Counted from the first letter of the stretch, positions 53,464 to 63,315 are shown. The stretch: DNA of 64,000 nucleotides from Sulfitobacter sp. F26169L (GCF_026410285.1 NZ_JAPMLP010000004.1:217569-281568); one strand, 5' to 3'. Notes: generated by a model not told the origin, from the sequence alone. Translations and numbers: made by a program.

Positions 53464-54390
53464 TTAGAGCTTTTCGATCAGTTCCGGTACAGCTTCGAAA
53501 AGGTCCGCGACAAGCCCGTAATCGGCAACTTGAAAGATCGGCGCTTCTTCATCTTTGTTGATCGCAACGATGATCTTGCTGTCTTTCATACCGGCAAGGT
53601 GCTGGATCGCACCAGAAATACCGACCGCGACATACAGATCAGGTGCAACCACCTTGCCCGTCTGGCCCACCTGCCAGTCGTTTGGTGCATAGCCTGAGTC
53701 CACGGCGGCGCGCGACGCACCAACAGCAGCGCCCAGCTTGTCAGCCAGATCCTCGATCAGTTTGAACTGCTCTTCAGACCCAACACCGCGACCACCGGAA
53801 ACGACAACGCCAGCCGATGTGAGCTCGGGACGATCGCTTTCGGCGACTTTGTCTTCAACCCACTCGGACAGGCCGGGGTTGTCTGCGGCGGAAACCGTTT
53901 CGACACCCGCCGAGCCGCCCTCGCCAGCCGCATCGAACGTTGACGTGCGGAAAGTGATAACCTTTTTCGCGTCAGAAGATTTGACGGTCTGCATGGCGTT
54001 ACCAGCATAGATCGGACGCTCGAATGTGTCCGCGTCAACCACGGCGGTCGCGTCAGAGATGATCATCACGTCCAACAGGCCCGCAACGCGCGCCATGACG
54101 TTTTTCGCATCGGTGGTTGAGGGGGCTACGATGTGATCATAGTCACCCGCCAGCGACACGATAAGCGCGGCAGTGGTTTCTGCCATGCGGTGACCCAGCG
54201 AGTCATCCTCGGCCACAAGAACCTTGGAAACACCGTCAATCTTGGATGCCGCTTCGCCCGCTGCGGCGGCAGAACCACCTGCGGCCAGCACAACCACATC
54301 ACCCAGTTGCTTGGCGGCTGTCACGGCCTTTGCCGTGGCATCCATCGCCAGTTCGCCATTGTTTACTTCTGCAAGGAGTAGAACAGCCAT
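53464..54390 (-). CDS. etfA: electron transfer flavoprotein subunit alpha
   Basis: 308 residues. The FAD-binding C-terminal domain has [14 protein letters not shown] and [40 protein letters not shown]. With EtfB it takes electrons from acyl-CoA dehydrogenases, such as Mcd, to ETF-ubiquinone oxidoreductase. Its ATG overlaps the etfB stop (TAATG). The orientation and proximity to hydroxybutyryl-CoA dehydrogenase suggest joint use in acyl-CoA oxidation. Confidence 0.96.
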   Translation of the reverse strand: MAVLLLAEVNNGELAMDATAKAVTAAKQLGDVVVLAAGGSAAAAGEAASKIDGVSKVLVAEDDSLGHRMAETTAALIVSLAGDYDHIVAPSTTDAKNVMARVAGLLDVMIISDATAVVDADTFERPIYAGNAMQTVKSSDAKKVITFRTSTFDAAGEGGSAGVETVSAADNPGLSEWVEDKVAESDRPELTSAGVVVSGGRGVGSEEQFKLIEDLADKLGAAVGASRAAVDSGYAPNDWQVGQTGKVVAPDLYVAVGISGAIQHLAGMKDSKIIVAINKDEEAPIFQVADYGLVADLFEAVPELIEKL

Positions 54391-55148
54391 TACACGGCCC
54401 CCGCTTCTTTGAGTTTCGCCACAAGCTCGTCAACCGACCCGACCTTGATCCCTGCGGCGCGCGCGGCAGGCTCTACCGTTTTTACGATTTCAAGGCGGTT
54501 GGATACTTCGACACCGTAGTCGGCAGGTGTCTTTTCATCCAGCGGCTTTTTCTTTGCTTTCATGATGTTGGGCAGCGACGCATAGCGCGGCTCGTTCAGG
54601 CGCAAATCAACTGTTACAACAGTTGGCATGTTGACCTTGATCGTCTGCAAGCCGCCGTCAACTTCGCGTGTGACCACTGCTTTGTCGCCATCAATGGACA
54701 ATTCGGAGGCGAATGTAGCCTGTGACCAGCCCATCAGCGCTGACAGCATCTGGCCGGTTGCGTTCATGTCGTTATCGATCGCCTGTTTACCGCACAGCAC
54801 CAGACCGGGCTGCTCTTCGTCGATGATCCCTTTGAGGATTTTGGCAACTGTCAGCGGCTCGATGTCATGATGTACGTCTTCCGATGCAATCACAAGAATC
54901 GCGCGGTCTGCGCCCATGGCAAGCGCGGTGCGCAGCGTTTCCTGCGCCTGCTTGACGCCGATGGATACAGCGACGATCTCTTCCGCCTGACCGGCCTCTT
55001 TCAGACGGATAGCCTGTTCGACAGCGATTTCGTCGAACGGGTTCATGGACATTTTGACGTTGGCAAGATCGACACCGGAACCGTCCGCTTTTACGCGCAC
55101 TTTTACGTTATAGTCGATCACGCGTTTGACAGGTACAAGCACCTTCAT
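54390..55148 (-). CDS. etfB: electron transfer flavoprotein subunit beta
   Basis: 252 residues starting [20 protein letters not shown], with [20 protein letters not shown] and the conserved [20 protein letters not shown] (AMP-binding region) and [20 protein letters not shown] near the end. It pairs with EtfA. It is the first gene of etfBA and begins 213 bases from cobalamin adenosyltransferase, a gap that holds a strong hairpin. Confidence 0.96.
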   Translation of the reverse strand: MKVLVPVKRVIDYNVKVRVKADGSGVDLANVKMSMNPFDEIAVEQAIRLKEAGQAEEIVAVSIGVKQAQETLRTALAMGADRAILVIASEDVHHDIEPLTVAKILKGIIDEEQPGLVLCGKQAIDNDMNATGQMLSALMGWSQATFASELSIDGDKAVVTREVDGGLQTIKVNMPTVVTVDLRLNEPRYASLPNIMKAKKKPLDEKTPADYGVEVSNRLEIVKTVEPAARAAGIKVGSVDELVAKLKEAGAV

Positions 55149-55293
55149 GAGCGATTATCTCCTTGGGTTGCGACTCAGCCCCGTGTGGGCAAGTCAATAA
55201 ATCAGTTTCATGTTTAACGAAGCATGCCACAGCAAAACAGCGTAAAATCGCCGCATAATGCAAAGAGGTACGTCACGTTATTTCGATTTCACC

Positions 55294-55325
55294 GCACCGC
55301 GCGCAATTTTGTTGCGCCTCGGTGC
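55294..55325. other. strong stem-loop in the etfB/adenosyltransferase gap
   Basis: GCACCG-c-GCGCAA (55294-55306), TTTTG loop, and TTGCGC-ct-CGGTGC (55312-55325) form 12 paired bases with a small internal bulge. No T-run follows on either strand, so a standard terminator is unlikely. It is 36 bases after the adenosyltransferase stop on the minus strand. Confidence 0.5.
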
Positions 55326-55361
55326 CGTCGGTGAGGGTAAGCCGTGGTCTGGTGGATGGTT

Positions 55362-55934
55362 TCATCTGTTTGCACCAGGAACCCACAGCACATCATCCTT
55401 GCCGCTGTTATTAGCGATTCGCGCGGCAACGAAGAACCAGTCACTTAGACGATTGAGGTAACGTACAGCTGCTTCGTTTATGGATTGCTGCGTTGCGAGC
55501 TCTGTGGCGAGGCGCTCTGCCCGTCGTGCGACAGTGCGGCAAACGTGTAGATGTGCAGCCAGTTCCGATCCCCCCGGCAGGATGAAACTGCGCAGCGGTT
55601 CAAGCGCGGCGTTCATCAGGTCAATCTCTGATTCTAGGCGGTCCACCTGTGTGCCAGCGATTCGCAAGGGAGGGTATTCAGCGTCCGCGTCTTTTTCCAT
55701 GTCGGGGCGACACAGATCAGCGCCAAGATCAAACAGATCATTCTGGATGCGTGACAGGGCGGTGTCTGTTTCGTCCTTTGCGTGCAGGCGCGCGACACCG
55801 ACAAAACAGTTAAGTTCATCCGAAGTGCCGTATGCCTCTACGCGCACATCATGCTTCGCCACCCGCGCGCCATTGCCCAAGGCGGTATCACCCTTGTCGC
55901 CGGTGCGCGTGTAGATTTTGTTCAGAACAACCAT
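55362..55934 (-). CDS. pduO: ATP:cob(I)alamin adenosyltransferase (PduO type)
   Basis: 190 residues. The N-terminal signature NKIYTRTGDKGDTALGNG binds ATP and the later AYGTSDELNCFVGVARLH and ILPGGSELAAHLHVCRTVAR are PduO-type. It makes adenosylcobalamin, the cofactor of methylmalonyl-CoA and ethylmalonyl-CoA mutases. It is not the CobA/BtuR type. It follows the HIG1-like gene by 5 bases in an operon with the SDR and SH3 genes. Confidence 0.92.
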   Translation of the reverse strand: MVVLNKIYTRTGDKGDTALGNGARVAKHDVRVEAYGTSDELNCFVGVARLHAKDETDTALSRIQNDLFDLGADLCRPDMEKDADAEYPPLRIAGTQVDRLESEIDLMNAALEPLRSFILPGGSELAAHLHVCRTVARRAERLATELATQQSINEAAVRYLNRLSDWFFVAARIANNSGKDDVLWVPGANR

Positions 55935-55939
55935 TTCAC

Positions 55940-56137
55940 TTATCCTCTGAAGAAATAGACATAGATTACAATCAGCACCACCGCGATAAATTGCGCGATA
56001 ATGCGGTATCGCATCAGTTTGTTTGAATTGGCCTTATTGAATTTCCCACCGCCAGCAAACCCGCCCAGCCCCAGCATCAGGACAATGACCACCGCGATGA
56101 TCGCAATGACGATGAGGATGAAAAACGGATCGGCCAT
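55940..56137 (-). CDS. HIG1-like small membrane protein (two helices)
   Basis: 65 residues with two hydrophobic helices (about 5-28 and 46-63). Between them is SNKLMRYRIIAQFIAV, the HIG1-like (NKLMRxRxxxQ) pattern. Related proteins in alphaproteobacteria and mitochondria assist respiratory complexes; this role is inferred. AAGGAAC lies 6 bases before the ATG. It precedes the adenosyltransferase gene by 5 bases and follows the SDR gene. Confidence 0.65.
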   Translation of the reverse strand: MADPFFILIVIAIIAVVIVLMLGLGGFAGGGKFNKANSNKLMRYRIIAQFIAVVLIVIYVYFFRG

Positions 56138-56198
56138 AGGGTGTTCCTTTTGGTACTGGTTTGCGATGTAGCTGGCGTTGTCGGCTCTGCAACCCTTC

Positions 56199-57029
56199 TT
56201 AGCGGCTCAGGATGCGGTCCAGCGTGCGTGCTGGTAAAATACGGCGCATAAATCCCGCCAGATGGGTAGGGGTTGTGACATAATACCGCGGCTTTGGATT
56301 GCGCGAGTCCAGCGCGCGGACCAGCTTTTTCATGACTGCTTCTGGGGGCAGTTCGAATTTGTCTGGGCCGTTATCAACATAGAGACGTTGCGCGAGCTTG
56401 GTTTCATATTGCTCTGCACGGGCCGAGTTTTCCCAATCTATCCACCGCTCGAAATGCGGGATCGAATTGCTGCGGATTTTAGACGTCACCGGACCGGGTT
56501 CTATCAGGATGGGATGGACGCCTGTGCCGCGCATCTCAAGGCGCAGTGTATCCGTAAGCCCCTCGAGTGCGTATTTTGTGGCGATATAGGCTCCGCGCCA
56601 CGGCAGCGCGACCAGACCCAGAACCGACGAGCATTGAACAATGCGCCCGTGTCCCTGGGCGCGCATCACGGGTATGACCGCGCGCGTAAGGGTGTGCCAA
56701 CCAAAGAAATTTGCCTCGAAAATCTCGCGTAGCGCTTCGGTAGGCAGGTCTTCTACGGCGCCGGGGGTCGCGTGGGCGCCATTGTTGAACACGGCGTCCA
56801 GCGTGCCGCCGGTATCTTCCAGAACATCCGCAAGCGCTGTGATGATGCTGTCGGGATCGGTGTAATCAACGCGCGGACTGTCAAATCCTTCGTCCCGCAA
56901 ACGCGCGCAATCAAGTTCCTGTCGGCAGGCGGCATAAACATGCCAGCCGCGATCACGCAAGCCGCGGGCCGCCGCATACCCGATGCCCGAAGAGCAGCCG
57001 GTGATCAGAATGGTACGCTTCTTAGACAT
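56199..57029 (-). CDS. short-chain dehydrogenase/reductase
   Basis: 276 residues. The NAD(P) motif TGCSSGIGYAAARGL is at 10-24. The catalytic set is Ser in QCSSVLGLVAL and Tyr-x-x-x-Lys in YIATKYALEGLTDTL. The family's NNAG motif is NNGA. The substrate is unknown. It starts 72 bases after the SH3-protein stop on the same strand, in a probable operon with the HIG1-like and adenosyltransferase genes. Confidence 0.88.
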   Translation of the reverse strand: MSKKRTILITGCSSGIGYAAARGLRDRGWHVYAACRQELDCARLRDEGFDSPRVDYTDPDSIITALADVLEDTGGTLDAVFNNGAHATPGAVEDLPTEALREIFEANFFGWHTLTRAVIPVMRAQGHGRIVQCSSVLGLVALPWRGAYIATKYALEGLTDTLRLEMRGTGVHPILIEPGPVTSKIRSNSIPHFERWIDWENSARAEQYETKLAQRLYVDNGPDKFELPPEAVMKKLVRALDSRNPKPRYYVTTPTHLAGFMRRILPARTLDRILSR

Positions 57030-57100
57030 AACAGGCCTCGCAAATGAACGAAGTCTGAAATGCGCCGTTTTTCAAAGTATTGCAATCGCCCTTGCTGCGA

Positions 57101-57661
57101 TCAGCCCGAAGTGAGCAGGAAATCGGCCATCCAGCCTGTTTCGCCGCCATCCACTGGTTTCATGCGAACCCAACCGTCGCCGTTGTCTTCCAGAATCTGG
57201 ACAGCCTCACCACGTGTCAGTTTGCTGACGATACCATAATCGGTGGACGGACCACCGCGCACATTTACGCGGCTACCGGAAACCGTGCGGATATCGCGCT
57301 CTGTCTCGGCCGCGTCAGATGCGTTTGTGTTGGCAATCAGACTTGGCAAAATAATCTGCGGAGTTTCTGTGCTGTCGGTAACTGTGGGCTCGGTGGCTTC
57401 GGCAATCGCATCGTTCACGTTTGTTAGATTCAAGGAAACACGGGTCACGCTGGGGTTACTGTCGATCTTGGTAATTGACGCTGTATTATCGGGCTGGGGG
57501 TTTGCAGCGGCTACTACGACAGTTTCTGTCGCCTCGGGCTCAATCGCCTGCGGCTCCGCCTGTGCCATGCGTTTGCTTGCAGGTTCGAAATCCGCGCCGC
57601 CGCTCAGCTCATAAAATGCGAAGGCCAGAAAGCCGAATGTCAAAAGAATAAATGTTTTCAT
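57101..57661 (-). CDS. SH3-domain (SH3_3) protein with membrane anchor
   Basis: 186 residues. An N-terminal hydrophobic anchor or signal (MKTFILLTFGFLAFAFYELS) is followed by a low-complexity region rich in Thr, Asn and Glu (about 25-115). The C-terminal SH3b domain (about 122-184) has VSGSRVNVRGGPSTDYGIVS and EAVQILEDNGDGWVRMKP, ending GETGWMADFLLTSG. Such domains bind peptides, often in the cell wall. It may sit in the periplasm; the partner is unknown. Confidence 0.8.
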   Translation of the reverse strand: MKTFILLTFGFLAFAFYELSGGADFEPASKRMAQAEPQAIEPEATETVVVAAANPQPDNTASITKIDSNPSVTRVSLNLTNVNDAIAEATEPTVTDSTETPQIILPSLIANTNASDAAETERDIRTVSGSRVNVRGGPSTDYGIVSKLTRGEAVQILEDNGDGWVRMKPVDGGETGWMADFLLTSG

Positions 57662-57860
57662 GGTTACGCCCCAGCAGATTTCCTAGAAACCAAACCAATG
57701 GCTTCCCCCGAAGGTTCCAATATCACTGATCGGGATTTTTTTTGAGGGGAAAAATTAAGAATATTTTGTCGTCACCGGAAAAACACGGTTATCAATGCTG
57801 CTGTGCATTTTGCGTAAGCAGGCGCTTGTCGCCATGAGGGCGCGCCGCTACACAGCAGCC

Positions 57861-60164
57861 ATGTCGAAAACCAAACCACCCGTGCCCCCCCGTTTCGAAG
57901 AAACGTCAGAACCCCTGCGCCGCGCGCTCGGGGATCGTTACCTGACCTACGCGCTGAGCACGATCATGCACCGCGCTCTGCCAGATGCGCGTGACGGGCT
58001 GAAGCCTGTCCACCGCCGGATTCTCTATGCGATGAACCGGCTGCGGCTGAACTCGACTGGTGGGTTTTTGAAATCGGCCAAGATCAGCGGCGACACGATG
58101 GGTGATTTTCACCCGCACGGCGACGCTGCGATTTACGACGCCATGGCGCGTCTCGCGCAGGATTTCAACGTCCGCTATCCGTTGGTTGACGGGCAGGGCA
58201 ACTTTGGCAATATCGACGGCGATAACCCTGCCGCCAGCCGCTATACCGAGGCGCGCATGACAGCCGTTGCCGAGGCGATGCTGGAAGGGCTTTCAGAAAA
58301 TGTTGTCGATTTTCGCGATAACTATGACGGTCGCCTGACGGAGCCATCGGTTTTGCCTGCGCAGTTTCCCAATCTGTTGGCCAACGGGTCCAGCGGGATT
58401 GCCGTCGGTATGGCAACCAACATTCCGCCCCATAACATCGCGGAGCTGTGTGATGCCTGTATCCATCTGATCAAAACGCCAGATGCGCGGGATGATACGC
58501 TGCTTAATTTCGTTCCCGGCCCCGATTTCCCCACAGGTGGGGTGATCGTCGAGCCGCCGGAGAATATTGCAAACGCCTACCGTACCGGCAAGGGTGGCTT
58601 CCGCTTGCGCGCGCGGTGGCATGTCGAAGACCTCGGGCGCGGGCAGTGGCAGATTGTTGTCACCGAAATTCCCTATCAGGTGCAAAAATCGAAGCTGATC
58701 GAAAAGATCGCCGAGGCGATACAGACGAAGAAGATTCCGGTGCTCGCCGATGTGCGCGATGAAAGCGCTGAAGATGTCCGGATGGTGCTGGAACCGCGCA
58801 GTAAAAACGTCGATCCCGAAGTGTTGATGGGCATGATGTTTCGGGCTTCGGACCTCGAAGTGCGGTTTTCGTTGAACATGAACGTGCTGATTGATGGTGT
58901 GACACCAAAGGTCTGCTCGATGAAGGAAGTGCTGCGCGCGTTCCTTGATCACCGTCGCGAAGTGCTTGAGCGCCGGTCGCGCCACCGTCTGGAAAAGATC
59001 GACCACCGTCTGGAGGTCTTGGAAGGCTTTATCGTCGCTTTCCTGAACCTTGACCGTGTGATTGACATCATCCGCTATGATGACGCCCCCAAGGAAGCGT
59101 TGATGCGCGAGGATTGGGGCAAGACCCACGTGCGCGCGATGGACGAAAAGGACTATGTATCGCCCGCCGCCGGTGATGGTGAGCTGTCCGAAGTGCAGGC
59201 TGAAGCGATCCTGAATATGCGCCTGCGCAGCTTGCGCCGCCTTGAGGAGCTGGAGCTGCTGCGCGAGCAATCGGAACTGATGGAAGAACGCGCAGGTCTT
59301 GAGGATTTGCTGGAAAACGAAGCCCTGCAATGGAGCACTATTGCCGACCAGTTGCGCGAAACGAAAAAGCAGTTTGGCAAAATGTACGAAGGCGGCGCGC
59401 GGCGGACAACATTCGCCGAAGCAGGCGAAATAGAGGACGTACCGCTGGAAGCGATGATCGATCGTGAACCGATCACGGTTGTCTGCTCGGAAATGGGCTG
59501 GATCAGGGCGATGACGGGTCACATCGATCTGAACCGCGAATTGAAATTCAAGGATGGCGACGCATCGCGCTTTGTTTTCCATGCGGAAACGACAGACCGG
59601 TTGCTGGTTTTTGCAAGCAACGGGCGTTTCTACACTGTTTCGGCAGCCAACCTGCCCGGTGGGCGGGGCATGGGCGAACCGCTGCGCCTGATCGTTGATC
59701 TGCCCAACGAGGCGCAGATCGTCGAGCTGTTTATCCATAGGCCTGATGGCAAATTGCTGGTCGCATCCTCTGCCGGTGACGGATTTATCGTGCCCGAGGC
59801 CGAAGTGGTGGCGCAGACGCGTTCGGGCAAACAGGTGCTGAACGTGCGTGGGGATGTGCAGGCCATGATCTGCAAGCCCGTGAGTGGCGATAGCGTGGCG
59901 GCGGTGGGCGAAAACCGCAAAGTGCTGGTGTTTGATCTGGACGAATTGCCGGAGATGGGCCGCGGAAAAGGCGTGCGGATGCAGAAATACAAGGATGGCG
60001 GTATGTCCGATGCCATCACATTCAACCGCGCAGACGGGCTAAGCTGGCTTGACCCCGCAGGGCGCACGCGCACCGAAACCGCGCTGGATGAATGGACTGG
60101 CAAACGCGCGAGCGCTGGCCGCATGGCGCCCCGTGGCTTCCCGCGTGATAACAAGTTTACCTGA
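57861..60164 (+). CDS. parC: DNA topoisomerase IV subunit A
   Basis: 767 residues. The winged-helix/tower domain holds the active-site Tyr128 in AASRYTEARMTAVAEAML. The N-terminus YALSTIMHRALPDARDGLKP and the GNFGNIDGDNPAASR region are ParC-like. The coiled coil and C-terminal beta-pinwheel (to GFPRDNKFT) follow. With ParE (not here) it decatenates chromosomes. The ATG at 57861 is chosen; an ATG at 57834 would add 9 residues. DUF898 overlaps its 3' end. Confidence 0.96.
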   Translation: MSKTKPPVPPRFEETSEPLRRALGDRYLTYALSTIMHRALPDARDGLKPVHRRILYAMNRLRLNSTGGFLKSAKISGDTMGDFHPHGDAAIYDAMARLAQDFNVRYPLVDGQGNFGNIDGDNPAASRYTEARMTAVAEAMLEGLSENVVDFRDNYDGRLTEPSVLPAQFPNLLANGSSGIAVGMATNIPPHNIAELCDACIHLIKTPDARDDTLLNFVPGPDFPTGGVIVEPPENIANAYRTGKGGFRLRARWHVEDLGRGQWQIVVTEIPYQVQKSKLIEKIAEAIQTKKIPVLADVRDESAEDVRMVLEPRSKNVDPEVLMGMMFRASDLEVRFSLNMNVLIDGVTPKVCSMKEVLRAFLDHRREVLERRSRHRLEKIDHRLEVLEGFIVAFLNLDRVIDIIRYDDAPKEALMREDWGKTHVRAMDEKDYVSPAAGDGELSEVQAEAILNMRLRSLRRLEELELLREQSELMEERAGLEDLLENEALQWSTIADQLRETKKQFGKMYEGGARRTTFAEAGEIEDVPLEAMIDREPITVVCSEMGWIRAMTGHIDLNRELKFKDGDASRFVFHAETTDRLLVFASNGRFYTVSAANLPGGRGMGEPLRLIVDLPNEAQIVELFIHRPDGKLLVASSAGDGFIVPEAEVVAQTRSGKQVLNVRGDVQAMICKPVSGDSVAAVGENRKVLVFDLDELPEMGRGKGVRMQKYKDGGMSDAITFNRADGLSWLDPAGRTRTETALDEWTGKRASAGRMAPRGFPRDNKFT

Positions 60165-61464
60165 TCCGATTGCGCCGCCGCCTGTGCCCGAACAGGGCAT
60201 GGATGTCTGGTTTGTCGGAAACCGCTCGGCGCTGTTCTGGCTTGCACTGAAATCCGGATTCTGGACCGTGCTGACCCTCGGTTTTTACCGTTTCTGGATG
60301 AAAACGCGCCTGCGGCGGTGGTACTGGTCTGCCATCCGCCCCGGAGGTCACCCGCTGGAGTATGTGGGTGATCCTTGGGAAAAACTGCTCGGGTTTTTTA
60401 TCGCGGTGGTGATTCTGACCTTTTATATCGGTATCGTGAACCTGCTGCTGATGTTTGCCAGCTTTTCACTCTTCCAAAGTTCGGTTCTGGGCTATTCGGC
60501 CAGTGTTGTCGGCGTGATCCCGATCTGGTTTTATGCCCAATACCGCGCGCGGCGCTACGTTCTCGCACGCACGCGCTGGCGCGGTGTTCGGTTTGGCCTT
60601 GAGAAAGGCGCGTGGGGCTATGCGTGGCGTGCGCTGACGCATTGGCTTGTGACAATCTGCTCGCTTGGTCTGCTGTGGCCGCGCATGACATTCTATCTGG
60701 AGAAATACAAAACCGACCGGACGTTGTTTGGCTCCGGCAGGCTGAAGCAGGGCGGACGCTGGGTAATGTTGTACCGCGCGGCGATACCCTTCGCGGTTGC
60801 GATGATGTTCGCGGGGGGGCTGGTGGTTTGGCTTATCTGGATCGATCCCTTGCTGCCCGATGGTGATGCTGAATTTGATGAAATCCTCAATGGTATCGGC
60901 CTGGCAGCCGATGTTGGCATCATTCCCTTCACGTGGGAGCGCCCATTGCGTCTGTTTCTCTTTATTCCTGCAATGATTGCGATGGTTTACGGTGCCGTTC
61001 ACTATCGCTTTGTCAGCAAGCGTATTCTTGCGGATCATAAGCACGCACAAGGGGTGCAGATGCGTTCCCGGCTGAATGGTCTGCGGATTTCGGTGATTTA
61101 TGTGCTGGGCACGACAATTGCCTATACGATCCTCCTGTTCGGAATTCTTGGAGTTCTCGGCGTTGCCGCGGCCCTGCTCGGGTTTGACGCGATGATCGAG
61201 GCGCAGATCGGCACTGCCGATCCGTTGGGCGATTTACCCCAGTGGCTTTCGATTGCGATTATTGCCGCGCTTTATCTGTCGGTTTTTCTGTTCTGGAGCG
61301 TTCTGCACCACGTTTTTGTAACCTTCCCGCTGATGCGCCATATGGCCATCACACTCAGCCTGAATAATGTGGCTGGCCTGTCGCAGATCAGCCAGCGCGC
61401 GCGGGATGAGTTTGCCGAGGCCGAAGGCTTTGCCGAAGCGCTCGATCTGGGGGCGGCGATATGA
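60145..61464 (+). CDS. DUF898 (YjgN-like) membrane protein
   Basis: 439 residues from a GTG at 60145, overlapping parC by 20 bases. The protein has about eight membrane helices and DUF898 patterns: SGFWTVLTLGFYRFWMKTRL in the first part and YAWRALTHWLVTICSLGLLW and IYVLGTTIAYTILLFGILGV later. The function is unknown. The ATG at 60199 is a shorter start; earlier starts lie inside parC and are less likely. It overlaps M48 by 4 bases (ATGA). Confidence 0.78.
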   Translation: MITSLPDPIAPPPVPEQGMDVWFVGNRSALFWLALKSGFWTVLTLGFYRFWMKTRLRRWYWSAIRPGGHPLEYVGDPWEKLLGFFIAVVILTFYIGIVNLLLMFASFSLFQSSVLGYSASVVGVIPIWFYAQYRARRYVLARTRWRGVRFGLEKGAWGYAWRALTHWLVTICSLGLLWPRMTFYLEKYKTDRTLFGSGRLKQGGRWVMLYRAAIPFAVAMMFAGGLVVWLIWIDPLLPDGDAEFDEILNGIGLAADVGIIPFTWERPLRLFLFIPAMIAMVYGAVHYRFVSKRILADHKHAQGVQMRSRLNGLRISVIYVLGTTIAYTILLFGILGVLGVAAALLGFDAMIEAQIGTADPLGDLPQWLSIAIIAALYLSVFLFWSVLHHVFVTFPLMRHMAITLSLNNVAGLSQISQRARDEFAEAEGFAEALDLGAAI

Positions 61465-62615
61465 CCCAGCCACCCGATCTTCCCGTTGGAACGATGCAAG
61501 ATGCGCCGGACGGGCGAATTTTTGATGGCCGCGATAGTGGGTATTTCGACGGTGACGCGCCTGTGCCGCGCAGCGTGACGCTGATGGTTGATACGGCGGC
61601 GGGTGTGCTGGAAATAGGCCTGCCGGACAGTGTTGCGGCCGGTGTGCGCTGGCCGCTGGATGAAATTCGCCAGCTTGATGATACGGCCGGGCAGCAAGGC
61701 GTGATCCTGAGGTGGACGGGTGATCCGCTGGCGCGGTTGCATCTGGCCGATACACTGGTACTGCGGCATATGCCGCATCTGACACGTCGCGCGCCGCCGA
61801 AGGGGCGGGGGCGCTTGGCTGCGTGGGCATTCGCGGCGGTTGCGGCAGTGGCCGTACAAATCGGCGTGCTGGTGCCGCTGCTTGCCGACCGTCTTGCCAC
61901 CTTTGTGCCCCCCGCAGGAGAGCGTGCGCTGGGCGAGGTGACGTTCGGGCAGATCCGGCAGGCGCTTGCCGGCACCGGATTGCCGCCGCTGCCTGTTTGC
62001 GAAGGCGCGCAAGGTCTGGCTGCGCTCGAAAAAATGCTGGTGTCACTGGGCGTAGAACGGGAAACCGACGCCGCGATCAAGGTTTTTGTGCTAGACCATG
62101 AAATGGTTAACGCTTTCGCCCTTCCGGGGGGGTACGTGGTGTTTTTTCGCGGCATGATAGATGCTGCACTCAGCCCGAACGAGATCGCCGCGGTGCTGGC
62201 GCATGAAGTCGGGCACGTGGAAAACCGTGACCCGACGCGCCACGCCCTGCGCTCGGCGGGGCCTATCGGTATCCTCGGCCTGTTGCTGGGGGATTTTGCC
62301 GGCGGTGCGGCGGTGTTGTTTCTGACCGAACAACTGATCAGCGCGAACTATGCCCAAGGGGCTGAGAGCGGCGCCGACGAATTTGCCTATGCCGCGCTGG
62401 AAGATGCCGGCGTGTCGCCCGCCGCATTGGGTGATATGTTTGATCGCCTGCGCGCCGAGTACGGTGATACGGATGGCATCGTTTCCCACTTTGTCAGCCA
62501 CCCGACCCTGACCAGCCGGATAGAGCGCTCCCGTGCCGCAGCGCAGCCGGATCGTAGCTACCGCGATATCCTGACGGATGAGGATTGGGCGTCACTTCAG
62601 GCGGTTTGCGATTGA
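61461..62615 (+). CDS. M48-family zinc metallopeptidase, membrane-bound
   Basis: 384 residues. HEVGH at 248-252 gives two zinc His and the catalytic Glu, and Glu302 in AESGADEFAYAALEDAG is the third ligand. One membrane helix lies near 118-142. The N-terminal region (1-110) has no known domain. Active M48 peptidases clip misfolded or other periplasmic proteins; BepA and LoiP are examples. It is coupled by ATGA to DUF898. Similar DUF898-M48 pairs occur in alphaproteobacteria. Confidence 0.9.
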   Translation: MTQPPDLPVGTMQDAPDGRIFDGRDSGYFDGDAPVPRSVTLMVDTAAGVLEIGLPDSVAAGVRWPLDEIRQLDDTAGQQGVILRWTGDPLARLHLADTLVLRHMPHLTRRAPPKGRGRLAAWAFAAVAAVAVQIGVLVPLLADRLATFVPPAGERALGEVTFGQIRQALAGTGLPPLPVCEGAQGLAALEKMLVSLGVERETDAAIKVFVLDHEMVNAFALPGGYVVFFRGMIDAALSPNEIAAVLAHEVGHVENRDPTRHALRSAGPIGILGLLLGDFAGGAAVLFLTEQLISANYAQGAESGADEFAYAALEDAGVSPAALGDMFDRLRAEYGDTDGIVSHFVSHPTLTSRIERSRAAAQPDRSYRDILTDEDWASLQAVCD

Positions 62616-62688
62616 AGGGATCGGACAGGGCACATTGCACCACGGATGCGCTTGCGGTATCGGGGCATGAACCAAGGGAGGTTGATTG

Positions 62689-63297
62689 ATGGCTCGGATC
62701 ACGATGATACGGATGGTATGCGCAATGTTGGTGGCAGGTGTCCTCGCCGCCTGTAACGGAGCTGCCGATCTGGACAAGGCTGCCGTGCCGCTGGGTGATT
62801 TCAATCTTAAACACAACATCGTCGTTGCGCCGAAGGTGCAGAAGGTTCCCCTTGGTCGCGCGCTGGACAAAGACCTGATGACGAAGATGTTGCAGGATGC
62901 CGTGTCGGAGCGGTTTGACCGTTACGATGGCGACCGCCTCTATCACTTCGGCATTTCCATCGAGAGTTATTTCCTAGCCCCTCCCGGCGTGCCGGTGGTT
63001 GCGGCCCCGAAATCTGCGATGATTATCCGCATCACCGTCTGGGATGATGCAAAGAACAAGAAGCTGACACCCAAAGCACACCAGATCACGGTAGTAGAAT
63101 CACTTGATCAGGGTCCGGTCGTTGGTTCCGGCTATACAAAAACCGCCGAAGAGCAGTTCAAAAACCTCAGCCAGAACGCGGTAAAGCAAATCGAAACCTT
63201 TCTTGTCAAAAAGAACGGGGAAGAGGGTTGGTTTAACAACGGTGCCGCCACTGTGAAGGCTGGCGATGCCAGCGGCAAGGCTGGCATCGGACGTTAA
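62689..63297 (+). CDS. outer-membrane or periplasmic lipoprotein, unknown
   Basis: 202 residues. The signal MARITMIRMVCAMLVAGVLA ends with AAC, a good lipobox; Cys22 or so would be lipidated. The mature part is mixed alpha/beta with YHFGISIESYFLAPPGVPVV and MIIRITVWDDAKNKKLTPKA; I do not recognise the family. GGGAGG lies 8 bases before the ATG at 62689; a TTG at 62686 is the alternative start. It lies between M48 and tuf. Confidence 0.65.
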   Translation: MARITMIRMVCAMLVAGVLAACNGAADLDKAAVPLGDFNLKHNIVVAPKVQKVPLGRALDKDLMTKMLQDAVSERFDRYDGDRLYHFGISIESYFLAPPGVPVVAAPKSAMIIRITVWDDAKNKKLTPKAHQITVVESLDQGPVVGSGYTKTAEEQFKNLSQNAVKQIETFLVKKNGEEGWFNNGAATVKAGDASGKAGIGR

Positions 63298-63315
63298 CGG
63301 CGGCTGGTTTGCCTT

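Noticed and set aside
58293..59738. Long minus-strand open frame opposite parC
   Set aside because: It is an antisense shadow of parC with no recognisable domain, and no ribosome site or neighbouring operon supports it.
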